Shown in pieces: positions 7,372-29,401 of a DNA stretch of 64,000 nucleotides. Source of the DNA: Nocardia rhizosphaerihabitans. Lineage in GTDB: Bacteria; Actinomycetota; Actinomycetes; Mycobacteriales; Mycobacteriaceae. A program made the position numbers and the translations under genes. The notes under the pieces are model-generated. The model was not told where the DNA came from and did no database searches. It saw only the letters and a program-made list of their open reading frames with translations. The DNA lies in contig NZ_BMNE01000001.1 in the NCBI RefSeq assembly GCF_014646295.1, positions 186,001-250,000 on the forward strand. The letters are read 5' to 3'. Every line of letters begins with the position of its first letter. Within the stretch, counting starts at the first letter, position 1.

Positions 7372-8424
7372 ATGGCGACGATCGATCTCTCCCGCACCCT
7401 GTCCCGCATCCGGTTCCCCGCCGCACCGGCACGCGACGGCGCCGACCGCGCGCCCTGGCACGGCCCGCTGCTGGTGAACTCCGCGCTGATGGCCGGGCTC
7501 ATGATCGTGTCGGTGATCGGCATGCTGGTCGACGACCGCCTGCTGCTCGGCGAATCGGTGTGGCTCAAACCGGCCAAGTTCGGGCTCGCCTTCGCCCTGT
7601 ATGGGGTGACGCTGGCGTGGATCCTGCGGCTGCCACATCGCGGGCGGCGGGGCACCTGGTGGCTGGGCACCGTCGTCGCCGTCACCGGCGTCGCCGACGT
7701 CGGCTTCATCGCGCTGCAGGGCGCGCGCGGCACCTTCAGCCATTTCAACACCGCCGAGGACACGATCAACCGGATCGGTCAGCAGGTGTTCACCTCCACC
7801 GTCCCCGGGCTGTTCCTCGCCACTCTCCTGCTGGCGGTGGTCATCTCGTGGCAGAAGCTGGCCGACCGGCCGACCAGGATCGCCCTGAAGGCCGGGCTGT
7901 GGCTCGCGGTGGCGGGCATGGTGCTGGGCTATCTCATGGGCTACACCGGACCGCAACTGGTCCGCCAGTCCGACGGCACCGTGGTCGGCCTGATGGCCGG
8001 GCACACCGTCCGCGCTGGCGGCGCGCACGGTGACGCGGCGCGCGACGGCGTCGGCGCCATGCCGATCACCCAGTGGAGCACCACCGGCGGTGACCTGCGG
8101 ATCCCGCATTTCGTCGGCCTGCACGGCATCCAGGTGTTGCTGCTGCTGGCCGTCGTCCTGGTCGCTCTCGCACCCCGGTATCGCTGGCTGCGCACCGAGA
8201 CCGTCCGTGCCGGCCTGCTCGGCGTCGCCGTACTCGGCTACTTCGGGCTGCTCACCCTGGTGCTCTGGCAGGCGCTGCGCGGGCAGCCGCTCACCAGCCC
8301 CGATCTCGCGACCGCCGGGGCCGCAACAGCACTCGCGCTGCTCGTCGCGGGCGGTGTGACCGCCGTGTACCTGCGGGCCCGCGAAACCTCGACAGGGTTC
8401 GAAGATCGCCGCTCCGAGGCGTGA
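7372..8424 (+). CDS. Polytopic membrane protein of unknown function
   Basis: A 350-residue protein with seven to eight predicted membrane helices (first at about residues 33-51, then 63-82, 96-115, 140-162, 177-196, 244-265, 275-295, 308-327). A hydrophilic loop with a conserved-looking GGDLRIPHFVGLHGIQ segment sits before the sixth helix, and two His residues there could bind metal or heme, but I see no recognised motif. I do not recognise a characterised family; similar proteins are widespread in Nocardia and Rhodococcus as conserved hypotheticals. The start is leaderless-like. It follows the SDR gene with 111 bp between and is convergent with the next gene. Confidence 0.75.
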   Translation: MATIDLSRTLSRIRFPAAPARDGADRAPWHGPLLVNSALMAGLMIVSVIGMLVDDRLLLGESVWLKPAKFGLAFALYGVTLAWILRLPHRGRRGTWWLGTVVAVTGVADVGFIALQGARGTFSHFNTAEDTINRIGQQVFTSTVPGLFLATLLLAVVISWQKLADRPTRIALKAGLWLAVAGMVLGYLMGYTGPQLVRQSDGTVVGLMAGHTVRAGGAHGDAARDGVGAMPITQWSTTGGDLRIPHFVGLHGIQVLLLLAVVLVALAPRYRWLRTETVRAGLLGVAVLGYFGLLTLVLWQALRGQPLTSPDLATAGAATALALLVAGGVTAVYLRARETSTGFEDRRSEA

Positions 8425-8470
8425 CCGCCGATCCCCCTGGCCGCCCACTCACCGTGGGCGCCACGGGAAT

Positions 8471-8797
8471 TCAGCGCAACCGTTCGGCTTCCCTGGCCAA
8501 TTTCACCAGCGTGGCGCTGAGCTCGGCCAATTCGACGTGCTCGGCGCCTTCGGCCACCGCCGTGGCGACGTCCTCCGCGGCGCACCTGGCGGCGAACCAG
8601 CGATCGGCCAGATCCGCGGCTTCCTGCGCGGATAGCACCACCGCGTCCTCCGGAATCCCGGTTCCCTTGAGGCTGGTGCGGTGCTCATAAGCACGTTGAC
8701 GACACGATTGGCGGCAATAGCGACGACGGCGACCCGACTCCGAATCCACGATCTCCCGCCCGCACCACAGGCAGGACAGCAGGCGACTGCGCGACAT
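8471..8797 (-). CDS. Small Cys-motif (zinc-ribbon-like) protein
   Basis: A 108-residue protein. The first 40 residues contain CLWCG and, about 20 residues later, YCRQSCRQRAYEHR, which together make a four-Cys zinc-ribbon or treble-clef pattern typical of a small actinobacterial family of unknown function. The remainder is a charged Ala/Glu-rich helix, probably coiled-coil (residues 58-105). It could bind nucleic acid, but nothing else supports that. TAGGGT lies 8 nt before the start. The gene is isolated and divergent from rbpA. Confidence 0.7.
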   Translation of the reverse strand: MSRSRLLSCLWCGREIVDSESGRRRRYCRQSCRQRAYEHRTSLKGTGIPEDAVVLSAQEAADLADRWFAARCAAEDVATAVAEGAEHVELAELSATLVKLAREAERLR

Positions 8798-8898
8798 GGT
8801 GCGAAACCCTATCGGTCCGAGGCCCGATCCAGCGGCTCAGGTCTCGCTCAGCGGGCACCGTGCCCGGCCCGCGACTCAGGGCCCGCTCGGTCAGATCA

Positions 8899-8916
8899 CC
8901 ATTGCGACTACAATGG
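8899..8916. promoter_or_regulatory. Inverted repeat with -10-like box upstream of rbpA
   Basis: CCATTG (8899-8904), six bases, CAATGG (8911-8916). A TACAAT hexamer at 8909-8914 overlaps the right arm and could be the rbpA -10 box; no good -35 accompanies it. rbpA starts at 9028, giving a leader of about 105 nt. Confidence 0.4.
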
Positions 8917-9027
8917 AACAGTTCAGACGTCCCGCGCGTTAACGGTAGGACCACGACCAGTTCGCAGGCCCGAGAACCGCCGAAGCCGCGAACCCGCGGC
9001 GCCAGCCGCCAAAGACAGGGAGCACAC

Positions 9028-9363
9028 ATGGCAGATCGCGTACTCCGAGGCAGTCGGCTCGGAGCGGTGAGCTACGAGACCGATCGCGACCACGACCTGG
9101 CCCCGCGCCGGATCGCCCGCTACCGCACCGACAACGGTGAGGAATTCGACGTCCCGTTCGCCGACGACGCGGAGATCCCGCCCACCTGGCTGTGCCGCAA
9201 CGGCCAGGAGGGGCAGCTCATGGAGGGCACCACGGTGGAGACCAAGAAGGTCAAGCCGCCGCGCACCCACTGGGACATGCTGCTGGAGCGTCGCAGCAAG
9301 GAAGAGCTCGAGGAGCTGCTCAAGGAGCGCCTCGACCTGCTGAAGACGCGCCGCCGCGGCTGA
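9028..9363 (+). CDS. rbpA: RNA polymerase-binding protein RbpA
   Basis: A 111-residue actinobacteria-specific transcription factor that binds group 1/2 sigma factors and RNA polymerase and stabilises the open complex. The core is recognisable: ADRVLRGSRLGAVSYETD at the N-terminus, the zinc-type/beta fold around TWLCRNGQEG, the basic linker (VKPPRTHWDMLLERRS) and the C-terminal sigma-interaction helix (EELEELLKERLDLLKTRR). Only one of the Cys residues of classical zinc-binding RbpA is present, as in mycobacterial forms. The open frame extends far upstream, but ATG at 9028 with AGGGAG gives the standard start. In relatives ppm1/lnt lie next door; here an NRPS block intervenes. Confidence 0.95.
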   Translation: MADRVLRGSRLGAVSYETDRDHDLAPRRIARYRTDNGEEFDVPFADDAEIPPTWLCRNGQEGQLMEGTTVETKKVKPPRTHWDMLLERRSKEELEELLKERLDLLKTRRRG

Positions 9364-9378
9364 GAGCTCAGCGCCACA

Positions 9379-9422
9379 AACGGCGAAGGCCGCCTCCCGA
9401 TCGGGAGGCGGCCTTCGCCGTT
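9379..9422. terminator. 44-bp perfect palindrome, bidirectional terminator
   Basis: Bases 9379-9422 are exactly self-complementary, centred between 9400 and 9401, starting AACGGCGAAGG and ending CCTTCGCCGTT. It lies 16 nt after the rbpA stop and 18 nt after the convergent permease stop, so it can end both transcripts. Confidence 0.8.
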
Positions 9423-9439
9423 GTCGGTCGCGCAAGCAG

Positions 9440-10330
9440 TCAGTGGCTGGCGACCTTGCGGTACTGCAACAACGCGGCAGGCATGGCTATCGCCAGGATG
9501 ACCACCGAGCAGATGATGGCGTAGAGGATGCAGTTGTCGGCTGCCCAGCCGGTGGCAGGCGCGAACGACGGTGGCGCGTCGTTGTCGAACAGCTTGCGGC
9601 CCGCCGCCGAGACCGCGGTGATCGGGTTCCATTCGGCGATGGTGCGCAGCGGGCCAGGCAGGGTCTCGGCGGAGATGAACGCCGAGGAGATGAACGACAG
9701 CGGGAACATCCAGATCAGGCCCGCGCTCTGCGCGACCTCGACGGTCGGTGAGATGAGGCCGGTCAGCGCGCCGACCCAGGACATCGCGAACGCGAACAGC
9801 AGGATGATGGCGAAGGCCAGCGCGGCGTCGGCGGCGCTGCCGTGGATGCGCCAGCCGACGATGTAACCGCAGATCACCATCACACCCAGGCTCAGCACGT
9901 TGACGACCAGGTCGGACAGCGTGCGGCCCATCAGCACCGCCAGCCGCGACATCGGCAGGGTCCGCATCCGGTCGATGATGCCCTTCTGCAAATCGCCGGC
10001 GAGGCCGACGGTGGTGAAGGCGGCATTGAACGCGACCGTCTGGGTGAAGATGCCCGCCAGCAGGAACTCGCGGTACTGGTCGCCACCGAGGGACGCGCCG
10101 AAGATGTAGGCGAACAGGAACACGAACATCAACGGCTGGATCGTGGCCGTGACCAGCAGCGTCGGCACCCGCAGAATCGTCAGCAGATTGCGGTGGGCCA
10201 CGATCGCGCTGTCCCGGATGAACCTGGCCCGCGGCTGCGCCCCGCCCGCAGCGCCGGGGCGCGGCGGATTCGTCTGGATCGGCATTTCGCGGGTCTCGTG
10301 TTCGTCCGAAACCTCCGGTGCGACACTCAC
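9440..10330 (-). CDS. ABC-2 type permease (DrrB-like exporter subunit)
   Basis: A 296-residue membrane subunit with six predicted helices (about residues 45-70, 75-95, 125-150, 160-185, 190-210, 255-280) and the DrrB/ABC-2 family block LAGIFTQTVAFNAAFTTVGLA and WMFPLSFISSAF. With the adjacent ATPase it should form an ABC exporter of the daunorubicin-resistance type, here most likely exporting the NRPS product. Start: GTG at 10330 has GAGGTG upstream and fits better than ATG at 10285; the longer open frame to 10639 runs inside the ATPase gene and is not credible. It is the last gene of the NRPS operon. Confidence 0.88.
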   Translation of the reverse strand: MSVAPEVSDEHETREMPIQTNPPRPGAAGGAQPRARFIRDSAIVAHRNLLTILRVPTLLVTATIQPLMFVFLFAYIFGASLGGDQYREFLLAGIFTQTVAFNAAFTTVGLAGDLQKGIIDRMRTLPMSRLAVLMGRTLSDLVVNVLSLGVMVICGYIVGWRIHGSAADAALAFAIILLFAFAMSWVGALTGLISPTVEVAQSAGLIWMFPLSFISSAFISAETLPGPLRTIAEWNPITAVSAAGRKLFDNDAPPSFAPATGWAADNCILYAIICSVVILAIAMPAALLQYRKVASH

Positions 10331-10406
10331 GACTGCACCTCGCTGACGCTCGGCTCCGTCGTGCGCGTCCGCACGCTGTGCTGATGGTTCGCTCGCCGAG
10401 GCTCGC

Positions 10407-11395
10407 TCACGACAGAATCTCCTCTTGCACATCGTCGGTTTCGGTTTCTTCGACGGCCGGTTCGGCCGGAGCCCCGGTGAGGGAAAGGAACACGTCGTCG
10501 AGGGTGGGCCGGGCGACGACGGCGTCGACGACGCACACGCCCGCGTCGTCGAGGCGGCGCAGCGCTTCGACCATCGTGCGCGATCCGTCGCCGACCACCA
10601 CCGACACCTCCGCGCTGCCGGGTTCGTGGATCGGTTCACCGATGCCGACCTGCTGCAGGATCTTCACCGCCGGCCAGGGGCTCTGCCCGGCGGCGAGGGT
10701 GACCGTGAGCCGGTCACCGCCGATGGAGGTCTTGAGTTCGTCGGCCGAGCCCCGCGCGATCACGGTGCCCTTGTCGATGACCGTGATCCGGTCGGCGAGC
10801 AGGTCGGCTTCCTCGAGGTACTGGGTGGTGAGCAGGACGGTGGTCCCGTCGTCGACGAGCTCACCGATCACCTGCCACATGTCGAGCCGCCCGCGCGGGT
10901 CCAGGCCGGTGGTCGGCTCGTCGAGCACCACCACCGGCGGCCGCGCGACCAGCGCGCCCGCCAGGTCGAGCCGCCGGGCCATACCGCCGGAGTAGGTGCC
11001 TGCGCGCCGGCCCGCCGCGTGCTCGAGGCCGAGGGCGCTGAGCAACTGCTCGGCCCGCGACACCGCCTGCTTGCGGGACATGCCGTACAGGCGCGCCACC
11101 ATGCGCAGGTTCTCGTAGCCGGTCAGGTTCGCGTCGACCGCCGCGTACTGACCGGACAACCCGATCCTGGTCCGCGCCGTGGCCGGATCGGCCAGCACAT
11201 CCACCCCGGCGACCCGGATCGAGCCCGCGTCGGGCCGTAGCAGCGTGGTGACGACCCGCACGGTGGTCGTCTTGCCCGCGCCGTTGGGCCCCAGCAGGCC
11301 CAATACCGTGCCCGCCGGGATCTCCAGGTCGATCTCCTTCAGCACGCGCACCTTGCCATAACTCTTGGCCAGGCCACGTACTTCTACCGCCAAAC

Positions 11396-11399
<4 letters not shown>
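10407..11399 (-). CDS. ABC transporter ATP-binding protein (DrrA-like)
   Basis: A 330-residue ABC ATPase. Walker A is [13 protein letters not shown], the signature is [12 protein letters not shown], Walker B is [13 protein letters not shown], and the C-terminal 90-residue regulatory extension found in DrrA/CcmA-like exporters is present. The GTG start at 11399 overlaps the NRPS stop (GTGA), and AAGGAG lies just upstream inside the NRPS 3' end, so translation is coupled. A 76-bp gap separates it from the permease. Together the three genes read as synthesis plus export/self-resistance. The substrate assignment is inferred from this coupling, not from the ATPase itself. Confidence 0.92.
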
Positions 11400-25066
<13,667 letters not shown>

Positions 25067-25131
25067 CAAGCACTCCGTTCTGCCTTTGTGTCACAACTCC
25101 CCGAGCATTCGCCCGGGCGCACGACGGCCCA

Positions 25132-25151
25132 GGGCGTGGCTATCCACGCCC
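25132..25151. promoter_or_regulatory. Inverted repeat in the NRPS upstream region
   Basis: GGGCGTGG (25132-25139), CTAT, CCACGCCC (25144-25151): perfect 8-bp arms. It lies 66 nt before the NRPS start and would be either an operator or a stable hairpin in the leader RNA. No iron box (IdeR/DmdR-type TTAGGTTAGG) was seen in 25067-25270. Confidence 0.45.
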
Positions 25152-25270
25152 ATTGATTCGGAGTACTGCGGCGGCCGGATGGCTACCGATCTTGATTTGT
25201 TTTCAAGCTGAACGGATCGGACCCCTGAGCGACCACATTCGGCCGCCTCCCCCGGGTTAAAACAAACCGC

Positions 25271-26932
25271 TTATTCAGAATTCTGCGAGTTCCGCATAGC
25301 CCGCGCCTGATTCGCTCGCCGACGCCGGAAAAACATCAGCGCCACGCCGATTGCGGTCAGAATAACGGACACCAGTTCTGGCGCCGCGCCGATTCGCGTC
25401 GCGATCGTCGTCGTGTCGCGCAATGGTAGCTGGGCGACGACCGCGGCGGGTGCGAGTTGGGCGCTCTGCTGCGCGATCGCACCGTCCGCGGTGATGATCG
25501 CGCTGACCCCGGTGGTTGCCGCCACCACCAGCGCCCGGCCATGTTCCACCGCCCGCACCCTGGACATGGCGAGTTGCTGGTAGGTCATCTCGCTCTCGCC
25601 GAAGGTGGCGTTGTTGGTCGGCACAGTCAGCAGTTCGGCGCCCGAGGCCATCGATTGCCGGAATGCGCGATCGAAGGCCACCTCGTAACAGGTCGCCACG
25701 CCGATCCGCACGCCGGCCGCCGTGACCGAACCGTCACCATTGCCCGGCACGAAATGTCCGGCTTGGTCGGCGTAGGACGAGAACAAGCGGAAGAAACTGC
25801 GCATCGGCAGGTATTCACCGAAAGGCTGGATGATTTTCTTGTCGTGCCGGTCTTGCGGTCCCGCCGCGCCGTTCCACACCATCACCGAGTTCGTGGTCGT
25901 GCGGTCACCGTTCACCAGGACTGCGCCGACCAGGATCGGCGCGCCGATCCGCTGCGAGGCCTCGGTGATCTCGCCGGCGGCGTCGGCGTTGCGCAGTGGG
26001 TCGATATCGGAGGAGTTCTCCGGCCAGATGACGACGTCGGGCCGGACCGCCTCCCCGCGGTCGACGGCGGCGGCGAGCTCCTCGGTGCGCCGGACGTGGT
26101 TGTCCAGCACGGCGCGGCGCTGGGCGTTGAACTCGAGGCCGAGCCGCGGCACGCTGCCCTGGATCGCGGCGACCGTGATCGACCGGTGGCCTTCATCCGG
26201 GGCGGGCAGCGTCGGCCGGAGGATCACTCCGGTGAGGGGCATGATAGCCACAGTGACTGCCGCCGTGGCAAATCCGATCCGCGTGGCCCGGCCCGTCACG
26301 CGCGGCGCGGGCCGGCGTGTCCACGCGAGAACACGCAGGGCGAGCGCGGCCAGGCCGGTGCCGGTCAGGGCGACGGCGAAGCCGATCAGCGGGGCGCCGC
26401 CATAGGCGGCCAGCGGCAGATACCAGCCGTCGGCCTGACCGAAAGCGATTCGGCCCCACGGGAATCCACCGAAGGGGAAGCTCGACCGCACCCACTCGGT
26501 CGCCGTCCAGGCGATGGCGAGCCAGAACGGCCAGCCGGGCAGCGCGCTCAGCCACCGGGCGAGCACGCCCCACAGGCCGATGAACACCGCGCAGGTCGTC
26601 GAGAGCGCCAGCCAGGGCAGCGGTCCGACGTAGATGCCGGTCCACGGCAGCAGCGGCACGAAGAACCCAAGGCCGCCGAGGAAGCCGTACCCGAATCCGG
26701 CGCGCAGCGAACCGGGTCCGCGCACGGCGATGGTGAGCAAGGCGATGGCGATCGGGGCCAGGAACCACCACGGCCTGGGCGGGAAGCTGCCGAACAGCAG
26801 CACGCCGCCCGCGGTGGCCGCGAGCATCCGCAGCAGCACGCCGTACCCGCGACCGCCCGGCGAGGTCTCGGGCGTGGCCGCCGCATCGGCGGTCACGGCG
26901 TCGGGCCCTGGTTCGGTAGCGGGGTGGATCAT
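25271..26932 (-). CDS. lnt: Apolipoprotein N-acyltransferase
   Basis: A 553-residue membrane enzyme that adds the third acyl chain to the N-terminal cysteine of lipoproteins. The N-terminal half has about six membrane helices (residues 30-230); the C-terminal half is a nitrilase-like CN-hydrolase domain with the Glu in WPENSSD, the Lys in HDKKIIQPFGEYLP and the nucleophilic Cys in ATCYEVAF, so the triad is complete. A last helix (about 517-537) anchors the C-terminus. In mycobacteria the gene is fused to or next to ppm1; here it is separate. It is 38 bp downstream of the amidohydrolase gene in the same direction. Confidence 0.9.
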   Translation of the reverse strand: MIHPATEPGPDAVTADAAATPETSPGGRGYGVLLRMLAATAGGVLLFGSFPPRPWWFLAPIAIALLTIAVRGPGSLRAGFGYGFLGGLGFFVPLLPWTGIYVGPLPWLALSTTCAVFIGLWGVLARWLSALPGWPFWLAIAWTATEWVRSSFPFGGFPWGRIAFGQADGWYLPLAAYGGAPLIGFAVALTGTGLAALALRVLAWTRRPAPRVTGRATRIGFATAAVTVAIMPLTGVILRPTLPAPDEGHRSITVAAIQGSVPRLGLEFNAQRRAVLDNHVRRTEELAAAVDRGEAVRPDVVIWPENSSDIDPLRNADAAGEITEASQRIGAPILVGAVLVNGDRTTTNSVMVWNGAAGPQDRHDKKIIQPFGEYLPMRSFFRLFSSYADQAGHFVPGNGDGSVTAAGVRIGVATCYEVAFDRAFRQSMASGAELLTVPTNNATFGESEMTYQQLAMSRVRAVEHGRALVVAATTGVSAIITADGAIAQQSAQLAPAAVVAQLPLRDTTTIATRIGAAPELVSVILTAIGVALMFFRRRRANQARAMRNSQNSE

Positions 26933-26970
26933 CGTGTCCTGTTCCGTGATTCGGTGCCGGTGCGTCGTGG

Positions 26971-28563
26971 TCAGGCGGTGTAGATCGTCGTGCCGTTGCG
27001 CACTGTGCGCAGGCAGGTCGGCAGCTCGGCGCCGGGATCCAGGCGCGGCAGGCCGGGCACCCGTGAGCGCGGGTCGGTGGACCAGCGCTGCACCGTGTCG
27101 GCGGCAGCCGCGACGACGAGGTCACCCGCGTCCCACACGGCATACGAGGCGGGCGCGCCCGGCACCAGCGTGCCCGCGACACCGTCGCGCACGCCGCCCG
27201 CGCGCCAGGCGCCGCGGGTGGCCGCCGCGAAGGCGGCGCGCGGCGACAGGCCGTGGCCGGGGGTCCGGTGGTGGACCGCGGCCCGCACCTGTTCCCACGG
27301 GTTCAGCGTGGTGACCGGCGCGTCCGAGCCGATGGCCAGGGAGATGCCCGCGGCGGCCATGGCCGAGAACGGATTCAAACCGGCGGCGCGCTCGGCGCCG
27401 AGGCGGGTCGCGTACATCCCGTCGGGTCCGCCCCAGGCGGCGTCGAATCCGGGCTGCACGGACAGGATCACGCCGAGGGCGGCGAGCTGCTCGATCGCGG
27501 CGGCGTCGGTCATCTCGGCGTGTTCGACCCGGTGCCCGCGCGCGGCGATCGCCGGTCCGCCGAGTTCGGCGGCGACCGCGGCGAATCCGGCGACCACGAT
27601 GTCCATGGCGGCGTCCCCGATCGCGTGGAAGCCTGCCTGCACGCCGACTTCGGTGCAGGCGCGGATGTGCGCGGTGACGGTCTCGGCGTCGAGGAAGTTC
27701 TTGCCGCAGCCGCTCGCGTCGGCATACGCCGCGCGCAGCAGTGCGGTGTGTGAGCCGAGCGAGCCGTCGACGAACAGGTCACCGCCGAGGGCGGCCACGC
27801 CGAGTTCGTCGAGCAGCGCGCGGGCTTCGCCGGCGGTGCGCACGGCTTCGCCCCAGTAGGCGCGCACCTCGACGCCGTGCTCGAAGGCGAGGAGTTCGCG
27901 GACGTCGTCGCGGCCGGAGATGTCGGGGCCCGCGCATTCGTGGACGGCGACGACGCCGTGCGCGGCGGCCGCGTCGAGAGCGGCGGCGCGGGCCCGATCA
28001 CGGTCTGCGCGACCGAGTTCCGCGAGCGCGACGGACCGCACCCGGTGGTGGGCGTCGGCGCGCAGCGGTTCGCCGCGCCGGTAGCCGTCGCCGAGTTCTC
28101 CGGCCGCGTCGAGCAGCGCCGAGGAGGCGACGGCCGAGTGCGCGTCGACGCGCGCGAGGTAGACGAGCCTGCCCGGGCCGGCCGCCTCGTCGAGTTCGGC
28201 GACGCTCGGCGGCCGCTGTTCGGGCCACGCCGTGTCGTCCCAGCCCTCGCCGATGATCACCCCGTCGGGCTGTGCGGTGGCGTGCGCACGCAGCGCGGCG
28301 AGCAGGTCGGCCAGCGACGCGGTGCCGCTGACGTCGAGTCCGGTCAGTTGCAGGCCGAGCGCGGTGACGTGCACGTGCGGGTCGACGAACGCGGGCGCGA
28401 CGAAGGCGCCGTCGAGGTCGACGATCTCCGCATCGGGGTGCATCGCCCGGCCGGGCGCTTCGGCCCCGAGCCACACCACGGTGCCGTCGGTGACCGCCAT
28501 CGCGGTCGCGTCCGGGGAGCTCGAACTGTAGAAACGACCGCCGATCAGCAACTGGGTACTCAC
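26971..28563 (-). CDS. Amidohydrolase of the YtcJ-like family
   Basis: A 530-residue metal-dependent hydrolase. The N-terminal composite beta-sandwich leads into the TIM-barrel motif FVDPHVHVTALGLQ (the HxH metal ligands), with a later HAIGDAAMDI and GHRVEHAEMT supplying further His ligands and IGSDAPV near the C-terminus supplying the catalytic Asp. This is the YtcJ/NfdA type of exo-amidohydrolase, whose natural substrates are mostly unknown. The start is GTG at 28563. It sits between a small RHH-like gene and lnt, in the same direction, with gaps of 30 and 38 bp, so co-transcription is likely. Confidence 0.85.
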   Translation of the reverse strand: MSTQLLIGGRFYSSSSPDATAMAVTDGTVVWLGAEAPGRAMHPDAEIVDLDGAFVAPAFVDPHVHVTALGLQLTGLDVSGTASLADLLAALRAHATAQPDGVIIGEGWDDTAWPEQRPPSVAELDEAAGPGRLVYLARVDAHSAVASSALLDAAGELGDGYRRGEPLRADAHHRVRSVALAELGRADRDRARAAALDAAAAHGVVAVHECAGPDISGRDDVRELLAFEHGVEVRAYWGEAVRTAGEARALLDELGVAALGGDLFVDGSLGSHTALLRAAYADASGCGKNFLDAETVTAHIRACTEVGVQAGFHAIGDAAMDIVVAGFAAVAAELGGPAIAARGHRVEHAEMTDAAAIEQLAALGVILSVQPGFDAAWGGPDGMYATRLGAERAAGLNPFSAMAAAGISLAIGSDAPVTTLNPWEQVRAAVHHRTPGHGLSPRAAFAAATRGAWRAGGVRDGVAGTLVPGAPASYAVWDAGDLVVAAAADTVQRWSTDPRSRVPGLPRLDPGAELPTCLRTVRNGTTIYTA

Positions 28564-28593
28564 GGTGCCCCAGTCTGCCGTATCGGCCGATCG

Positions 28594-28797
28594 TCAGGTC
28601 GGCAGGGACAGCACGGCGCGGACGTCGGCGTCGCGTAGCCCGGCGGGAGTATGCCCGCCGGTGTCGACGGCGATCAGCTCGAGTCGCCACGCGGCGACCG
28701 TGAAATCCGACATGGACTGTCCGGCAGCGGTACTCGCCCTACGTACCGCGTCGGCCAGTTCCGCGCTCACCGTGACGGTGATCTGCTCGGTGGCCAT
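28594..28797 (-). CDS. Small ribbon-helix-helix-like protein
   Basis: A 67-residue protein beginning ATEQITVTVSAELADAVRRA, a short strand followed by two helices as in CopG/RHH DNA-binding proteins or antitoxins; a second part (GHTPAGLRDADVRAVLSLPT) forms the tail. No toxin gene is adjacent, so an antitoxin role is not supported. An upstream GTG (28803) is in frame, but TACAGT lies exactly 6 nt before the ATG at 28797, so that start is preferred and the transcript is likely leaderless. It begins 18 nt past the FxsA stop. Confidence 0.65.
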   Translation of the reverse strand: MATEQITVTVSAELADAVRRASTAAGQSMSDFTVAAWRLELIAVDTGGHTPAGLRDADVRAVLSLPT

Positions 28798-28803
28798 CGG
28801 CAC

Positions 28804-28809
28804 ACTGTA
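28804..28809 (-). promoter_or_regulatory. -10 element for leaderless RHH transcript
   Basis: On the minus strand TACAGT is followed by 6 nt and the ATG at 28797. Confidence 0.45.
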
Positions 28810-28815
28810 GACCGT

Positions 28816-29337
28816 TCACCGCCACGGGGTGGCGTCATCGGCGCGAGCGGTCCCGAGAGCGCGCGGGCCGGTGGCGTGTCCGTCGTCGTACCACTGTCCG
28901 ACGACGACGCCGTCGACCACGTCACCGCTGTCGGCGTCGACCACCATCCCGCGATACGGCGAGGGCGCGAACGACGGCAGCGGGCCGAAGCGCCGGGTGC
29001 CGAGCTTCTCCAGGACCGGCCGCAGCAGCGCCCTGGTCGGTGGGAACAGCGCCAGCAGCCCGATCACGCCGGTGACCAGCCCCGGTACGAACAGCAGCAC
29101 CGAGCCGGTGGCGACGAGCAGCCCGTCCGCGACCGCGCTCTCGGCGGTGACCTCACCGCGCGCGGCCCGGCGGAACCGATCGAACACCCGCCTGCCCTGC
29201 GCACCGAGCAGCAGCAAGCCGACGCCGGACACGGTGATCAACGCGAGCAGCGCCCAGCCCGCACCGATCAACTGGGCGAGGCCGACGAACGCGGCGATCT
29301 CGACGACGAGGTACAGCACGAACAGCAGAGCGGTCAT
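28816..29337 (-). CDS. FxsA-family membrane protein
   Basis: A 173-residue membrane protein of the FxsA family (cytoplasmic membrane proteins of unknown function; in E. coli, FxsA overproduction relieves F-plasmid exclusion of phage T7). Two hydrophobic hairpins fall at about residues 3-50 (VLYLVVEIAAFVGLAQLIGA, then ALLALITVSGVGLLLLGAQG) and 75-100 (LLVATGSVLLFVPGLVTGV), with the family motif LFVPGLVTGVIGLLALFPPTR. A 70-residue hydrophilic tail follows. The start at 29337 has AAAGGA. In mycobacteria an FxsA homologue also lies near ppm1/lnt and rbpA, which supports ancestral synteny. Confidence 0.82.
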   Translation of the reverse strand: MTALLFVLYLVVEIAAFVGLAQLIGAGWALLALITVSGVGLLLLGAQGRRVFDRFRRAARGEVTAESAVADGLLVATGSVLLFVPGLVTGVIGLLALFPPTRALLRPVLEKLGTRRFGPLPSFAPSPYRGMVVDADSGDVVDGVVVGQWYDDGHATGPRALGTARADDATPWR

Positions 29338-29401
29338 GGGCGATCCTTTCGGACGATCTACCTGTCCAACGCGCGAGCGCCCGATTTTTCTCCCGACCGC
29401 C

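Noticed and set aside
6457..8448. Minus-strand open frame of 663 codons under the SDR and membrane-protein genes
   Set aside because: It spans two clear plus-strand genes and the gap between them; no recognisable motif.
25067..25270. Iron-responsive (IdeR/DmdR) box before the NRPS
   Set aside because: No TTAGGTTAGGCTAACC-like sequence was found, so iron control of the NRPS is not supported.
28594..28797. Toxin-antitoxin pair
   Set aside because: The RHH-like protein could be an antitoxin, but its neighbours are FxsA and an amidohydrolase and no toxin-sized gene is adjacent.
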